A stretch of DNA of 38,342 bases from positions 1-38,342 of the forward strand of contig CAJXTP010000002.1 in the NCBI GenBank assembly GCA_913061335.1, in the 5' to 3' direction. The notes beneath the pieces are model-generated. The model searched no databases, had not been told where the DNA came from, and saw only the letters and a program-made list of their open reading frames with translations. Below are positions 1-8,738 of the stretch, piece after piece. This stretch comes from an uncultured Loktanella sp. (GTDB taxonomy: Bacteria; Pseudomonadota; Alphaproteobacteria; Rhodobacterales; Rhodobacteraceae). The translations under genes and the position numbers were made by a program. Numbering within the stretch: position 1 is the stretch's first letter; each line of letters begins with the position of its first letter.

Positions 1-49
1 ACGAGATGTAGAGAGGTCTCGTGGGCTCGGAGATGTGTATAAGAGACAG
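1..49. other. Nextera transposase adapter with i7 index (library artefact)
   Basis: Reads acgagat-gtagagag-gtctcgtgggctcggagatgtgtataagagacag, i.e. i7 flank, 8-nt index and the Read2 transposase adapter ending in the Tn5 mosaic end AGATGTGTATAAGAGACAG. Confidence 0.98.
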
Positions 50-397
50 TAATCGCCTGCCTCGCCGACAAAGGGCCGCGCGATCACCCGGCCCACGCGC
101 ATCTTGTGCAGCGTCGGGGCAAGCGTTTCACAAAGATCATAGAGCCGGTCCAACCCGAAGCTTTCCTCATGCGCCGCGATCTGGAAGACGCTGTCGGCGG
201 AGGTGTAGCAGATGGGCCAGCCGGTTTCCTGATGGCGTTCGCCCTCGGCCTCGATGATGGCGGTGCCCGGCGCGTGGCGATTGCCCAGGATACCATCCAC
301 ACCGGCAATCCGCTTCACCTCTTCTACAAGATCATCGGGAAAGGCGGGCTGCTCATCCGGGAAATAGGTCCAGTCCCACGGCACCGGCACGCCGTCG
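50..397 (-). pseudogene. Partial phosphopentomutase (deoB) fragment, inverted and divergent relative to the downstream deoB; probable chimeric join
   Basis: Minus strand reads DGVPVPWDWTYFPDEQPAFPDDLVEEVKRIAGVDGILGNRHAPGTAIIEAEGERHQETGWPICYTSADSVFQIAAHEESFGLDRLYDLCETLAPTLHKMRVGRVIARPFVGEAGD, colinear with DeoB. Confidence 0.85.
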
Positions 398-1300
398 GGC
401 CATTGGGAATTGGCGGGCGTGCCGGTGCCGTGGGAATGGCACGTTTTCCCAAACACCAACCCCGCCTTTCCGCCCGAAATCACAAAAGCCATCTGCGACG
501 CGGCTGGCACCGACGGTATATTGGGCAATCGCTATGCGTCTGGCACCCAAGTATTAGACGACGAAGGCCCCGCGCATATGACGTCGGGCTGGCCGATTTG
601 TTATACATCAGTGGATTCAGTTCTGCAGATTGCGGCGCACGAAGGCACGTTTGGACGCGACCGGTTGATCAAACTTTGCAAAGACATCTCGCCGATGTTG
701 CATAAACTAAAACTTGGGCGCGTGATCGCTCGGCCCTTCATCGGGGATGCTAAAAACGGGTTTGAACGCACCGAATACCGCCGTGATTTCGCGATTGCAC
801 CGCCGTCAGATACGCTTTGCGATATGGCCCATGCCGCAGGTCACCGCGTTGAAGCTATTGGGAAAATTGGCGACATATTTTCCATGCGCGGGATCGATGA
901 GGTCTATAAAGGCCGTGATGCCGCACTGATGGGTCACTTGCATGATCGGGTCGATGCAGCCCCTGACGGTACATTCGTTTTTGCCAATTTCGTGGAATTT
1001 GACAGCCAATATGGGCACCGACGTGACGTCGCGGGTTACGCTGCACATCTGGAATGGTTTAATGCTGAACTATCTCGCATTTTACCGCGCTTGCGCGACG
1101 ATGACCTGCTGATCGTGACGGCAGACCACGGCAATGATCCGACGTGGATCGGCACTGATCATACGCGCGAACGGGTCCCTGTGTTGGTGCACGGGATCGG
1201 CAATAAACAATTGGGCCACGTGGCCTTTGTGGACGTCGGCGCATCCGTCGCACGCCACCTGAACATCCCATATTCTGGGGAAGGACGCAGCTTCTTATGA
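398..1300 (+). CDS. deoB: Phosphopentomutase, N-terminally truncated by the junction
   Basis: GHWELAGVPVPWEW...GILGNRYASGT...GWPICYTSVDSV...VEFDSQYGHRRDVAGYAAHLE...DLLIVTADHGNDPTWIGTDHTRE; DeoB alkaline-phosphatase superfamily motifs. ORF track starts at 410 but homology extends to at least 398. Confidence 0.93.
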   Translation, partial: GHWELAGVPVPWEWHVFPNTNPAFPPEITKAICDAAGTDGILGNRYASGTQVLDDEGPAHMTSGWPICYTSVDSVLQIAAHEGTFGRDRLIKLCKDISPMLHKLKLGRVIARPFIGDAKNGFERTEYRRDFAIAPPSDTLCDMAHAAGHRVEAIGKIGDIFSMRGIDEVYKGRDAALMGHLHDRVDAAPDGTFVFANFVEFDSQYGHRRDVAGYAAHLEWFNAELSRILPRLRDDDLLIVTADHGNDPTWIGTDHTRERVPVLVHGIGNKQLGHVAFVDVGASVARHLNIPYSGEGRSFL

Positions 1301-2286
1301 CTTATCAATCGATGCCAAAAGTGGAAATTCATCACCACATCGAAGGCGCGGCACCGCCAAAATTCATCGCGAGCTTAGCCCGCGAAAAGAACATCGACAT
1401 CTCTCGGATCTTTGATGCAGATGGCAATTATGCCTATGCAGGTTTTGCCGAATTCCTAAGCACCTATGAGGCTGCTTGCGAGCCGCTGACAGGCCCGCAA
1501 GAATTCTACCGATTGACCAAAGCGATCTTGGAGGAGGCGGCTGAACACGGCGTCGTCTACCTTGAAACGTTTATTTCTCCTGATTTCTGCGGCGGCGGCG
1601 ATGTATCCGCATGGCGCGATTATGTCGCGGCAATTGAACAAGCGGCGACCGAGGCAGAGCGCGACGCGGGCATCACTCTGCGTGGGATTGCCACAGCCGT
1701 TCGCCATTTCGGCCCCGATAATGCCAAAGCATCCTCGCGCTGTGCGGCGGAAACAAAGGGCGATTTCATCACCGGATTTGGGATGGGCGGGGCGGAAACC
1801 CACCTGCGCCCACGCGATTTTGCCTATGCCTACGACATGGCCCGCGAGGCTGGATTACAATTGACCTGTCACGCAGGTGAATGGGGTGGGTCAGACATGG
1901 TTGCCGAAACCATCCACGATCTTGGGGTCAACCGGATCGGCCACGGTATCCACGTCATGCAAGACCCCAAATTGGTGGCTGAAGCCGTCGAAAAGGACAT
2001 CGTATTCGAGGTGTGCCCGGGATCAAACGTATCGCTTGGCGCTGTAACCGGATGGGACGCGCACCCGATTGCGGCGATGCGTGATGCGGGGCTGAAGGTG
2101 ACCGTATCCACCGATGACCCGCCGTTTTTCCACACGACGATGACCAATGAATTCACCATGCTGAGCAATACATTCGGCTGGGATACGGCTGACTTTGACG
2201 CGCTCAACCAAACAGCATTGGAAGCAGCATACTGCGACGATGAAACGCGCGCCAAAATTGCCAAAAAATTAGGAAAAGTAACATGA
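1297..2286 (+). CDS. add: Adenosine deaminase
   Basis: [41 protein letters not shown] motifs; ATGA overlap with deoB. Confidence 0.93.
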   Translation: MTYQSMPKVEIHHHIEGAAPPKFIASLAREKNIDISRIFDADGNYAYAGFAEFLSTYEAACEPLTGPQEFYRLTKAILEEAAEHGVVYLETFISPDFCGGGDVSAWRDYVAAIEQAATEAERDAGITLRGIATAVRHFGPDNAKASSRCAAETKGDFITGFGMGGAETHLRPRDFAYAYDMAREAGLQLTCHAGEWGGSDMVAETIHDLGVNRIGHGIHVMQDPKLVAEAVEKDIVFEVCPGSNVSLGAVTGWDAHPIAAMRDAGLKVTVSTDDPPFFHTTMTNEFTMLSNTFGWDTADFDALNQTALEAAYCDDETRAKIAKKLGKVT

Positions 2287-2915
2287 CTGAGCACCTGATC
2301 CACGTCCAACATCCACTCGTGCAGCACAAGCTGTCGATCATGCGCGACAAGGCCACGTCAACTGCGCAATTCCGCCAGCTTTTGCGCGAAATCAGCCAGC
2401 TACTGGCCTATGAAATCACGCGCAATCTGCCGATGACCACACGGTCCATCGAGACGCCGATGCAGACAATGGACGCACCGGTTCTTGACGGTAAAAAGCT
2501 GGCGCTTGTGTCGATTTTGCGGGCTGGTAACGGCTTGCTTGATGGCGTTTTGGAATTGATCCCATCGGCGCGCGTCGGCTTTGTCGGATTGTACCGCGAC
2601 GAGAAAACGCTCAAACCAGTCGAGTATTATTTCAAGGTACCAACCGCGCTCAAGGACCGATTGGTCATCGCCGTTGACCCGATGTTGGCCACCGGTAATT
2701 CATCCGTCGCCGCGATTGATCGGCTCAAACAGGCAGGTGCTGTGAATATTCGTTTCTTGTGCTTACTGGCATCCCCCGAAGGGATCGCGCGGATGAAAGA
2801 AGCCCATCCAGACGTGCAGATCGTCACAGCAGCAGTGGACAGCCACCTCAATGACCATGGATATATTGTACCAGGGCTAGGGGATGCGGGAGACCGGATG
2901 TTCGGCACCAAATAA
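2283..2915 (+). CDS. upp: Uracil phosphoribosyltransferase
   Basis: [76 protein letters not shown] overlap with add. Confidence 0.96.
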   Translation: MTEHLIHVQHPLVQHKLSIMRDKATSTAQFRQLLREISQLLAYEITRNLPMTTRSIETPMQTMDAPVLDGKKLALVSILRAGNGLLDGVLELIPSARVGFVGLYRDEKTLKPVEYYFKVPTALKDRLVIAVDPMLATGNSSVAAIDRLKQAGAVNIRFLCLLASPEGIARMKEAHPDVQIVTAAVDSHLNDHGYIVPGLGDAGDRMFGTK

Positions 2916-3002
2916 GCCTAAAATTGACCCTAAAACGGGAACAATTGCTTTACAAAATGGGGATTGTTCGGCATCCTACCACAATATCTTGTGGGGGCAC
3001 GC

Positions 3003-4313
3003 ATGAACTATCGCGAAATCTTAGGCGCAGCAGCGCTGGCGCTTATTCTTTCAGGTCAGTCGGTTCAGGCGCAATCAAGCGGTGTGCCGTCCGAATTTCC
3101 ACCGTCTAGTTTTTCTGGAAACCAGTTCGTCGATAGTGATGGCTGTGCCTTTATCCGCGCCGGTGTTGGTGGTGTCGTCACGTGGGTGCCGCGCGTTGAT
3201 CGCCGCCGCAATCAGCTGTGCAGTTTTCAATCTACCTTCGCTCAGACGGCGCGCGCGCCAATGGTCACGCAACCAGCCGGTGATGTAGATGCGCCAATGC
3301 AGACAGTGGCGTCGATCACGACAGCGCCCAATCTTGTTCGAATTCCAACGGCGACCACGGCAACAGCACGGTCACCCCAAATTGTGCGCAACGCGCCAGT
3401 ATTGGCCGTAGCGCCTGTTGTGGCACCAACCCCGCAAGTTGCGCCTTTGCGAACCAAGGCGGCGCTTTGCGTTGGGCGGACCGGCCTGCAGCAGGGTTTC
3501 GTCAGCTCAACAACAGGTAAGACGATTGATTGTGGGGGGGCTGCGCCCGTGCCTGCAGCAGCCGCTGCTGCGCCATTGCGCATGACAATGGCGCAAATTT
3601 GCGCCGATATGCGTACAACAGGCCGAAGCTTTGTAAACGCGCAAACCGGTGCTGCGGTGCGCTGTGGCCCGCAAACCCAATCGTTGACAGCAATGGCACC
3701 GACGGGTCCGGCGACGCCAAGTGTGCCAACTGCGACACCGCGTCGTTTGGCGGCAGCAAACTGCCCCGCGACGATGTTATTCGTAGCTGGGCAAGACGTG
3801 CGTTGCGGACCACAGACCCAGCCAATCACAACACGCACCACGACATTTGATGCCAGTGCCCAGGTCACGCGCAGCTCGGTCAGCGTGTCGACAGCTCCGC
3901 TGCTTGGACCCAAACCAATTCCAGCATCCAACCCGCGCGGCGCATCTCAGCGCGAGGTTCTGCCAGTGGCAGATGGCTACACGCGCGTTTGGGGTGACGG
4001 ACGTCATAACCCGAACCGTGGCCTGCCGCAGACCGCCGCGATTGTAGCATCAACATTTGAAGCCCGCGTATCGACACGCACCGCACCCGTTGCCACCACG
4101 CACCGCTATGTGCAGGTCGGCGTCTTTGCAAACGCGGGCAACGCCCAAGCCTTGGGTCAGCGCTTCATGGGAATGGGCCTGCCGGTTGGCTTGGCCAATT
4201 CATCACGTGGCAAAGTCGTCGTGCTGGGGCCATTCGCCAGCGCAAATGCATTGAACCGTGGGCTGACAGCCGCACGTGGCGCTGGTTTCAGCGACGCATA
4301 CACACGGAACTAA
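3003..4313 (+). CDS. SPOR domain-containing exported protein with low-complexity linker and internal Cys-containing repeats
   Basis: Signal peptide MNYREILGAAALALILSGQSVQA; C-terminal SPOR-like RYVQVGVFANAGNAQALGQRFMGMGLPVGLANSSRGKVVVLGPFASANALNRGLTAARGAGFSDAYTRN. Start at 3003 preferred over 2964. Confidence 0.85.
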   Translation: MNYREILGAAALALILSGQSVQAQSSGVPSEFPPSSFSGNQFVDSDGCAFIRAGVGGVVTWVPRVDRRRNQLCSFQSTFAQTARAPMVTQPAGDVDAPMQTVASITTAPNLVRIPTATTATARSPQIVRNAPVLAVAPVVAPTPQVAPLRTKAALCVGRTGLQQGFVSSTTGKTIDCGGAAPVPAAAAAAPLRMTMAQICADMRTTGRSFVNAQTGAAVRCGPQTQSLTAMAPTGPATPSVPTATPRRLAAANCPATMLFVAGQDVRCGPQTQPITTRTTTFDASAQVTRSSVSVSTAPLLGPKPIPASNPRGASQREVLPVADGYTRVWGDGRHNPNRGLPQTAAIVASTFEARVSTRTAPVATTHRYVQVGVFANAGNAQALGQRFMGMGLPVGLANSSRGKVVVLGPFASANALNRGLTAARGAGFSDAYTRN

Positions 4314-4326
4314 CCAGTCTCCCGGG

Positions 4327-4363
4327 AAAAGGCCTCGCGGTTCTTTATGCGAGGCCTTTTCTT
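4327..4363 (+). terminator. Rho-independent terminator after the SPOR gene (may also serve the convergent gene)
   Basis: aaaaggcctcgc / gcgaggcctttt perfect 12-bp stem (4327-4338 / 4349-4360), 10-nt loop, T-run. Confidence 0.9.
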
Positions 4364-4371
4364 GTGCGCAT

Positions 4372-5391
4372 TTAAATATTGCAAATACCCTGCAGGCGGA
4401 TCCAGTTGGCGTCTGACAGAATTTCCGGCTCGTCGCGTTCGGCAAACGCGTCAGCTTCGATCAATTTGACCGTCTGCGCGTCAGACCCGTCGCGGGCAAA
4501 TGCAAAGGGTGTTGTTGGGATTTGGGCTGCTGCAAACGCCGCAATCAAATCATCCTCATCTGCAAGCGTTGGATCGGCCTCTGTCAGGCTGCGGGCGTAG
4601 TCGGCCAATACGTCTGACGGCAGGTTTCCAGTGGTCAAAAGACCCATCGTCTGACGCAAACCGACAGCTTGTAGGACAGACGCAAGCGGGTCAGCGCCGC
4701 GCCGCGCCGCAATCGCAGCAATGACATATCCGGCAGGCACCGCAGGGTCATCGGCATTTTCAACGATGCGACGATCAAGCGCGATAATACCGCCGGTCAT
4801 TGCCACAGCACCTTGGGCCAACTGCGGCAAGATAACAATTCGGCCTTTAGCCTCAGCGCCAAGCAAACGGGTGTGCAGCAGCGCAAGCGCAGTAACCCCG
4901 TCAGCATCACGGCATCGCGGCCCCGTTAGCTTTTGCACATGTCCCAAAATGACAGTGCCGATCTCGGCGCGCTTTGATTGCGGAACAACAGATACGGTCT
5001 GACGAGTTAGCGCATCAGGCAGCCAGAAAACCGCCAAGGCGGCAGTACCCGCCACAAACCCAAGCGTGATGAAATGCCGTAGCTTGCCGCGCTGCGGGCG
5101 TGACCTCGCGAGCGTCTTGCGGACCTTTTCAATCGCGCCAATCATCAGATCATCGTCGATTTCCAACGTCTCAACAGCGCCCTCATCGGGGGTGAAAACC
5201 GCAGGGCGTTTGCCGGGGTTTTGACGAATAACAGCGGGCAGGGACCAATGGGTCAGCGGGCGGCCGGCGCCATCTGTGATGACCAGCGTCGCATTGCCAA
5301 ACGCAACGACCACATCACGGCGTTGCACATCCAAATTGGCGCGCCAAATTCCGCTGCTTTCCAGCCGTTCATATTCACGGAGTGCCGTCAT
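4372..5391 (-). CDS. Membrane-anchored hypothetical protein; possible degenerate M48-like domain
   Basis: 339 aa ORF with one TM segment (LRHFITLGFVAGTAALAVFWLPDAL) and MTGGIIALDRRIVENADDPAVPAGYVIAAIAARRGADPL. Confidence 0.75.
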   Translation of the reverse strand: MTALREYERLESSGIWRANLDVQRRDVVVAFGNATLVITDGAGRPLTHWSLPAVIRQNPGKRPAVFTPDEGAVETLEIDDDLMIGAIEKVRKTLARSRPQRGKLRHFITLGFVAGTAALAVFWLPDALTRQTVSVVPQSKRAEIGTVILGHVQKLTGPRCRDADGVTALALLHTRLLGAEAKGRIVILPQLAQGAVAMTGGIIALDRRIVENADDPAVPAGYVIAAIAARRGADPLASVLQAVGLRQTMGLLTTGNLPSDVLADYARSLTEADPTLADEDDLIAAFAAAQIPTTPFAFARDGSDAQTVKLIEADAFAERDEPEILSDANWIRLQGICNI

Positions 5392-5453
5392 GTGCCTGCT
5401 TTTTGTTGCTTGACCTGCAGCTTAACGGGCGACGGCGCATTTGGGTAGATGGG

Positions 5454-7079
5454 TTAGATGCCTTTTGCGATCACGCGCAGTTCAAATTTCTGGATCTTAC
5501 CCGTCGAGGTTTTCGGCAATTCAAGAAACACAACTCGCTTGGGGCATTTGAACCCTGCAATACGGCTGCGGGTATGGGCAATAATCTCGGCCTCGTCGGC
5601 CACAGCGCCTTCTTTTAATTCGACAAACGCGCAAGGCACTTCGCCCCATTTATCGTCTGGCTTGGCCACAACAGCGCATAGGTTCACTGCCGCGTGGTGC
5701 ATGATCGCGCCCTCAACTTCGACAGAGCTGATGTTCTCGCCGCCAGAAATGATGATGTCCTTGGCGCGGTCGGCAATCTGCATGTACCCATTTGAATGCT
5801 GGATCGCCAAATCTTCGGAATGGAAATAGCCGCCGGAAAACGCCTTTTGGGTCGCTTCAGGGTTCTTGTAATACCCCTTCATCACGGAATTTCCGCGCAT
5901 GACAATCTCGCCTTGGGTGGCGCCATCCATCGTGACTTGGACCATCTTGTCGTCCATCACTGTGATGCTTTCCATCACTGGAAACGCCACGCCTTGCTGC
6001 GCCTTAATGCTGGCCTGTTCGTCCTCGGGCAATGCGCCCCACGCATCATCCCAAATGCATTCGGTCACATGACCATAGGTTTCGGTCAGCCCGTAAACTT
6101 GGGTGATGTTGAAGCCCAGCTTACCAACCGCAGCCAAGGTCGCGGGGGCGGGCGGTGCACCAGCAGTGAACACCTCAACAGTGTGATCAAAATCGCGGCG
6201 CTCTTCGTCTCTTGCATTCACGATCAGGTTCAAAACAATCGGCGCACCGCCAAAATGCGTGACCCCGTGGTCGCCAATCGCGGCGTAAATCGACTTCGCC
6301 GATACATCGCGACAGCACACAACCGTGCCGCCAAGTGCAGGCAACATCCACGTGTGGTTCCAGCCGTTACAGTGAAATAGCGGCACAATCTGTAGGTATT
6401 TGATGAACAGAGGCAACTGCCAAGAAATCGGCGTTCCCATCGTCATCATATACGCGCCGCGATGGTGGTACACGACACCCTTGGGGCGACCCGTGGTGCC
6501 GGACGTGTAATTCAGCGCAAGGCTCTCCCATTCATCCGTGGGCATGACCCAGACAAAGGCAGGATCACCTGTCGCCAGAAAATCTTCGTAATTGATTTGT
6601 TCGCCAATCGCAGGGACGCCAGCAACCGGATCAGGGACCTCAATGATCAACGGGGCAGGGCCATCCATCAGATCAACCGCTTGCATAACCATCGGCAGGA
6701 ATTGACTATCGACCAACGCGGCCTTGGCCTCACCGTGGTCGAAAATATACGCGACCGTGTCCACGTCCAAACGGGTGTTAATCGTGTTCAACACAGCGCC
6801 ACACGCAGGCACACCAAACGCGGCCTCGGACTGGGCCGGAATATTCGGCAACAACGTCGCAACAACATCGCCAGACTTGATCCCCGCCTTCGACAATGCA
6901 GACGCCAGCCGCGTCGCGCGGTCGTGATACTGCGCATAGGTCAGGCGCGTATCACCATAGATCAGCGCCTCGCGGTCCGCAAAAACAACCGCCGCGCGGT
7001 TCAGGTGTGACAGAGGGGTCAGCGGAACATAGTTCGCTTCACACTTGCCCAAGCCGGTTTCATCAGCCATCCATCCCAT
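5454..7079 (-). CDS. AMP-dependent acyl-CoA synthetase/ligase
   Basis: YTSGTTGRPKGV, YGLTETYG, GYFHSEDLAI, DRAKDIIISGGENISSVEVE, PKTSTGKIQK adenylate-forming enzyme motifs. Confidence 0.93.
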   Translation of the reverse strand: MGWMADETGLGKCEANYVPLTPLSHLNRAAVVFADREALIYGDTRLTYAQYHDRATRLASALSKAGIKSGDVVATLLPNIPAQSEAAFGVPACGAVLNTINTRLDVDTVAYIFDHGEAKAALVDSQFLPMVMQAVDLMDGPAPLIIEVPDPVAGVPAIGEQINYEDFLATGDPAFVWVMPTDEWESLALNYTSGTTGRPKGVVYHHRGAYMMTMGTPISWQLPLFIKYLQIVPLFHCNGWNHTWMLPALGGTVVCCRDVSAKSIYAAIGDHGVTHFGGAPIVLNLIVNARDEERRDFDHTVEVFTAGAPPAPATLAAVGKLGFNITQVYGLTETYGHVTECIWDDAWGALPEDEQASIKAQQGVAFPVMESITVMDDKMVQVTMDGATQGEIVMRGNSVMKGYYKNPEATQKAFSGGYFHSEDLAIQHSNGYMQIADRAKDIIISGGENISSVEVEGAIMHHAAVNLCAVVAKPDDKWGEVPCAFVELKEGAVADEAEIIAHTRSRIAGFKCPKRVVFLELPKTSTGKIQKFELRVIAKGI

Positions 7080-7166
7080 AGGTGTATCCTCCCAACGCGC
7101 TATTTCCGCGACATTAGGATATGTAAGACATTTAAATCAATGGGCGATTTCATCGGGGTGAAACAG

Positions 7167-8063
7167 ATGACAACAACGGTACAACCACGCCAAGCGGCCT
7201 TTCTGATCCTCGCGGGCATGATGACGCTCGGATTTACGGATAATCTGTTGCCGTACATATCCGCCGATAGCTCGCTGTGGCAGTTCCACTTTATCCGGAG
7301 CAGTCTGGTCCTAAGTGCGCTGATCGTGGCATCGGCCTTGGGGGCAGGCGCGCTTTGGCCGCGCAAACCGCTTGCGGTCATTGGGCGCAGCTTGTTCCAA
7401 GCAGGCGCGTTGCTGATCTACTTTGGCTGCATCGCGATTATGCCCATCGGAGTGGTAATCGCAGGGCTGTTCACCGCACCGTTATTTGTGCTGATCATCT
7501 CGGTCATCTTTCAGGGCAAATCCGTGGGGCCAATACGCTGGCTCGCGGTTGGCATCGGTTTTCTAGGCGCGCTCATGGTGATCCGACCTGACCCCAGCGC
7601 GCTTGACCCCATTTCATTTTTGCCGATTTTTGCAGGCCTGCTTTACGCCATCGGGGCCATCGCGACACGCGCGTGGTGCGAAGGCGAGCACACCCTGACA
7701 TTGACCGCATGGTTTTTTGTCATGCTCCTGATTTTCGGCGGCATCGGCATATTGGTTTTGCCAAGTGGCGGGGCACTTGGTGCCGAAGGGTTCCCGCTGC
7801 GTGGCTGGATGCCGGTCACTGGGACAATGCTCGGTTGGTACGCGGTGCTTGCGATCGGCGCGCTTATCGGGATCGCGTTCGTGTTTCGTGGCTACCAAAT
7901 CGGCGAGGCTTCAAGCGTCGCCATTTTTGAATACTCGCTGCTAATTTTCGCAAGCTTTTGGGCATGGACTCTGTGGGGTGAAACCGTGCCGCTGTTAGGT
8001 CTGATCGGCATGGCGCTAATCGTCGGGGCAGGGGTCATTATCACGGTGCGGTCCGACCCATGA
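7167..8063 (+). CDS. DMT/EamA family transporter
   Basis: About 10 hydrophobic segments in EamA-type arrangement; ATG at 7167 preferred over 7140. Confidence 0.85.
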   Translation: MTTTVQPRQAAFLILAGMMTLGFTDNLLPYISADSSLWQFHFIRSSLVLSALIVASALGAGALWPRKPLAVIGRSLFQAGALLIYFGCIAIMPIGVVIAGLFTAPLFVLIISVIFQGKSVGPIRWLAVGIGFLGALMVIRPDPSALDPISFLPIFAGLLYAIGAIATRAWCEGEHTLTLTAWFFVMLLIFGGIGILVLPSGGALGAEGFPLRGWMPVTGTMLGWYAVLAIGALIGIAFVFRGYQIGEASSVAIFEYSLLIFASFWAWTLWGETVPLLGLIGMALIVGAGVIITVRSDP

Positions 8064-8686
8064 TCATCTCGCCGGGGCGCAATTATATCTTTGTGCATAT
8101 CCCCAAAACCGGGGGCACCGCGCTGGCGACAGCACTCGAGCAGCGGGCCATGCGCGATGACATTTTAATCGGCGACACACCCAAGGCGAAACGACGCAAA
8201 GCCCGCCTGAAATCGCTCACCGCCAAGGGGCGTGTTTGGAAACACAGCACGCTGTCGGACATGGAAGGTGCGGTTGATCCGACGGGCATGTTCATCTTCA
8301 CATTGGTGCGCAATCCGTGGGACCGGATGGTTAGCTATTACACATGGCTAAAGGCGCAGTCGTTTGCGCATCCGGCTGTTAAATTGGCGCAATCAACGGG
8401 TTTCAGCACGTTCCTAAATGCGGACCAAACCCGCGCAAGCGTGCTGAAAAATCCCTATGCGTCCTACGTGAACGACACAGCTTTATTCTTTCGTATCGAA
8501 CACTTAGCGGACGATCTGCAACCGCTTTGGAAACACTTAGGTTTTGAGCTAACTATTGAACACATCAATCAATCCACCCGCCCGCGTGATTGGCGGCCAT
8601 TCTACAATGACGCGGACGCATCGCTGATAAAGTCGCTCTGTGCAGATGACATAACACGGTCAAATTACACATTTGACCCCGCATAA
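8060..8686 (+). CDS. Sulfotransferase family 2-like protein
   Basis: YIFVHIPKTGGTALATALE (5'-phosphosulfate loop-like) and FTLVRNPWDRMVSYYTW (3'-phosphate-binding-like); ATGA overlap with the transporter. Confidence 0.85.
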   Translation: MIISPGRNYIFVHIPKTGGTALATALEQRAMRDDILIGDTPKAKRRKARLKSLTAKGRVWKHSTLSDMEGAVDPTGMFIFTLVRNPWDRMVSYYTWLKAQSFAHPAVKLAQSTGFSTFLNADQTRASVLKNPYASYVNDTALFFRIEHLADDLQPLWKHLGFELTIEHINQSTRPRDWRPFYNDADASLIKSLCADDITRSNYTFDPA

Positions 8687-8687
8687 A

Positions 8688-8722
8688 AAAAGGGCGCAGA
8701 CCTCGCAGTCCACGCCCTTTCC
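8688..8722. terminator. Bidirectional Rho-independent terminator
   Basis: aaagggcg...cgcccttt stem between convergent genes, with A/T flanks. Confidence 0.8.
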
Positions 8723-8738
8723 TGTCATCTAATTTCGC

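Noticed and set aside
106-705. 199-aa plus-strand ORF across the left junction
   Set aside because: Spans the chimeric deoB junction in the wrong frame for both halves.
3242-3931. 229-aa minus-strand ORF rich in Ala/Val/Gly
   Set aside because: Antisense to the SPOR protein's low-complexity linker; the repeats are inherited from the sense strand.
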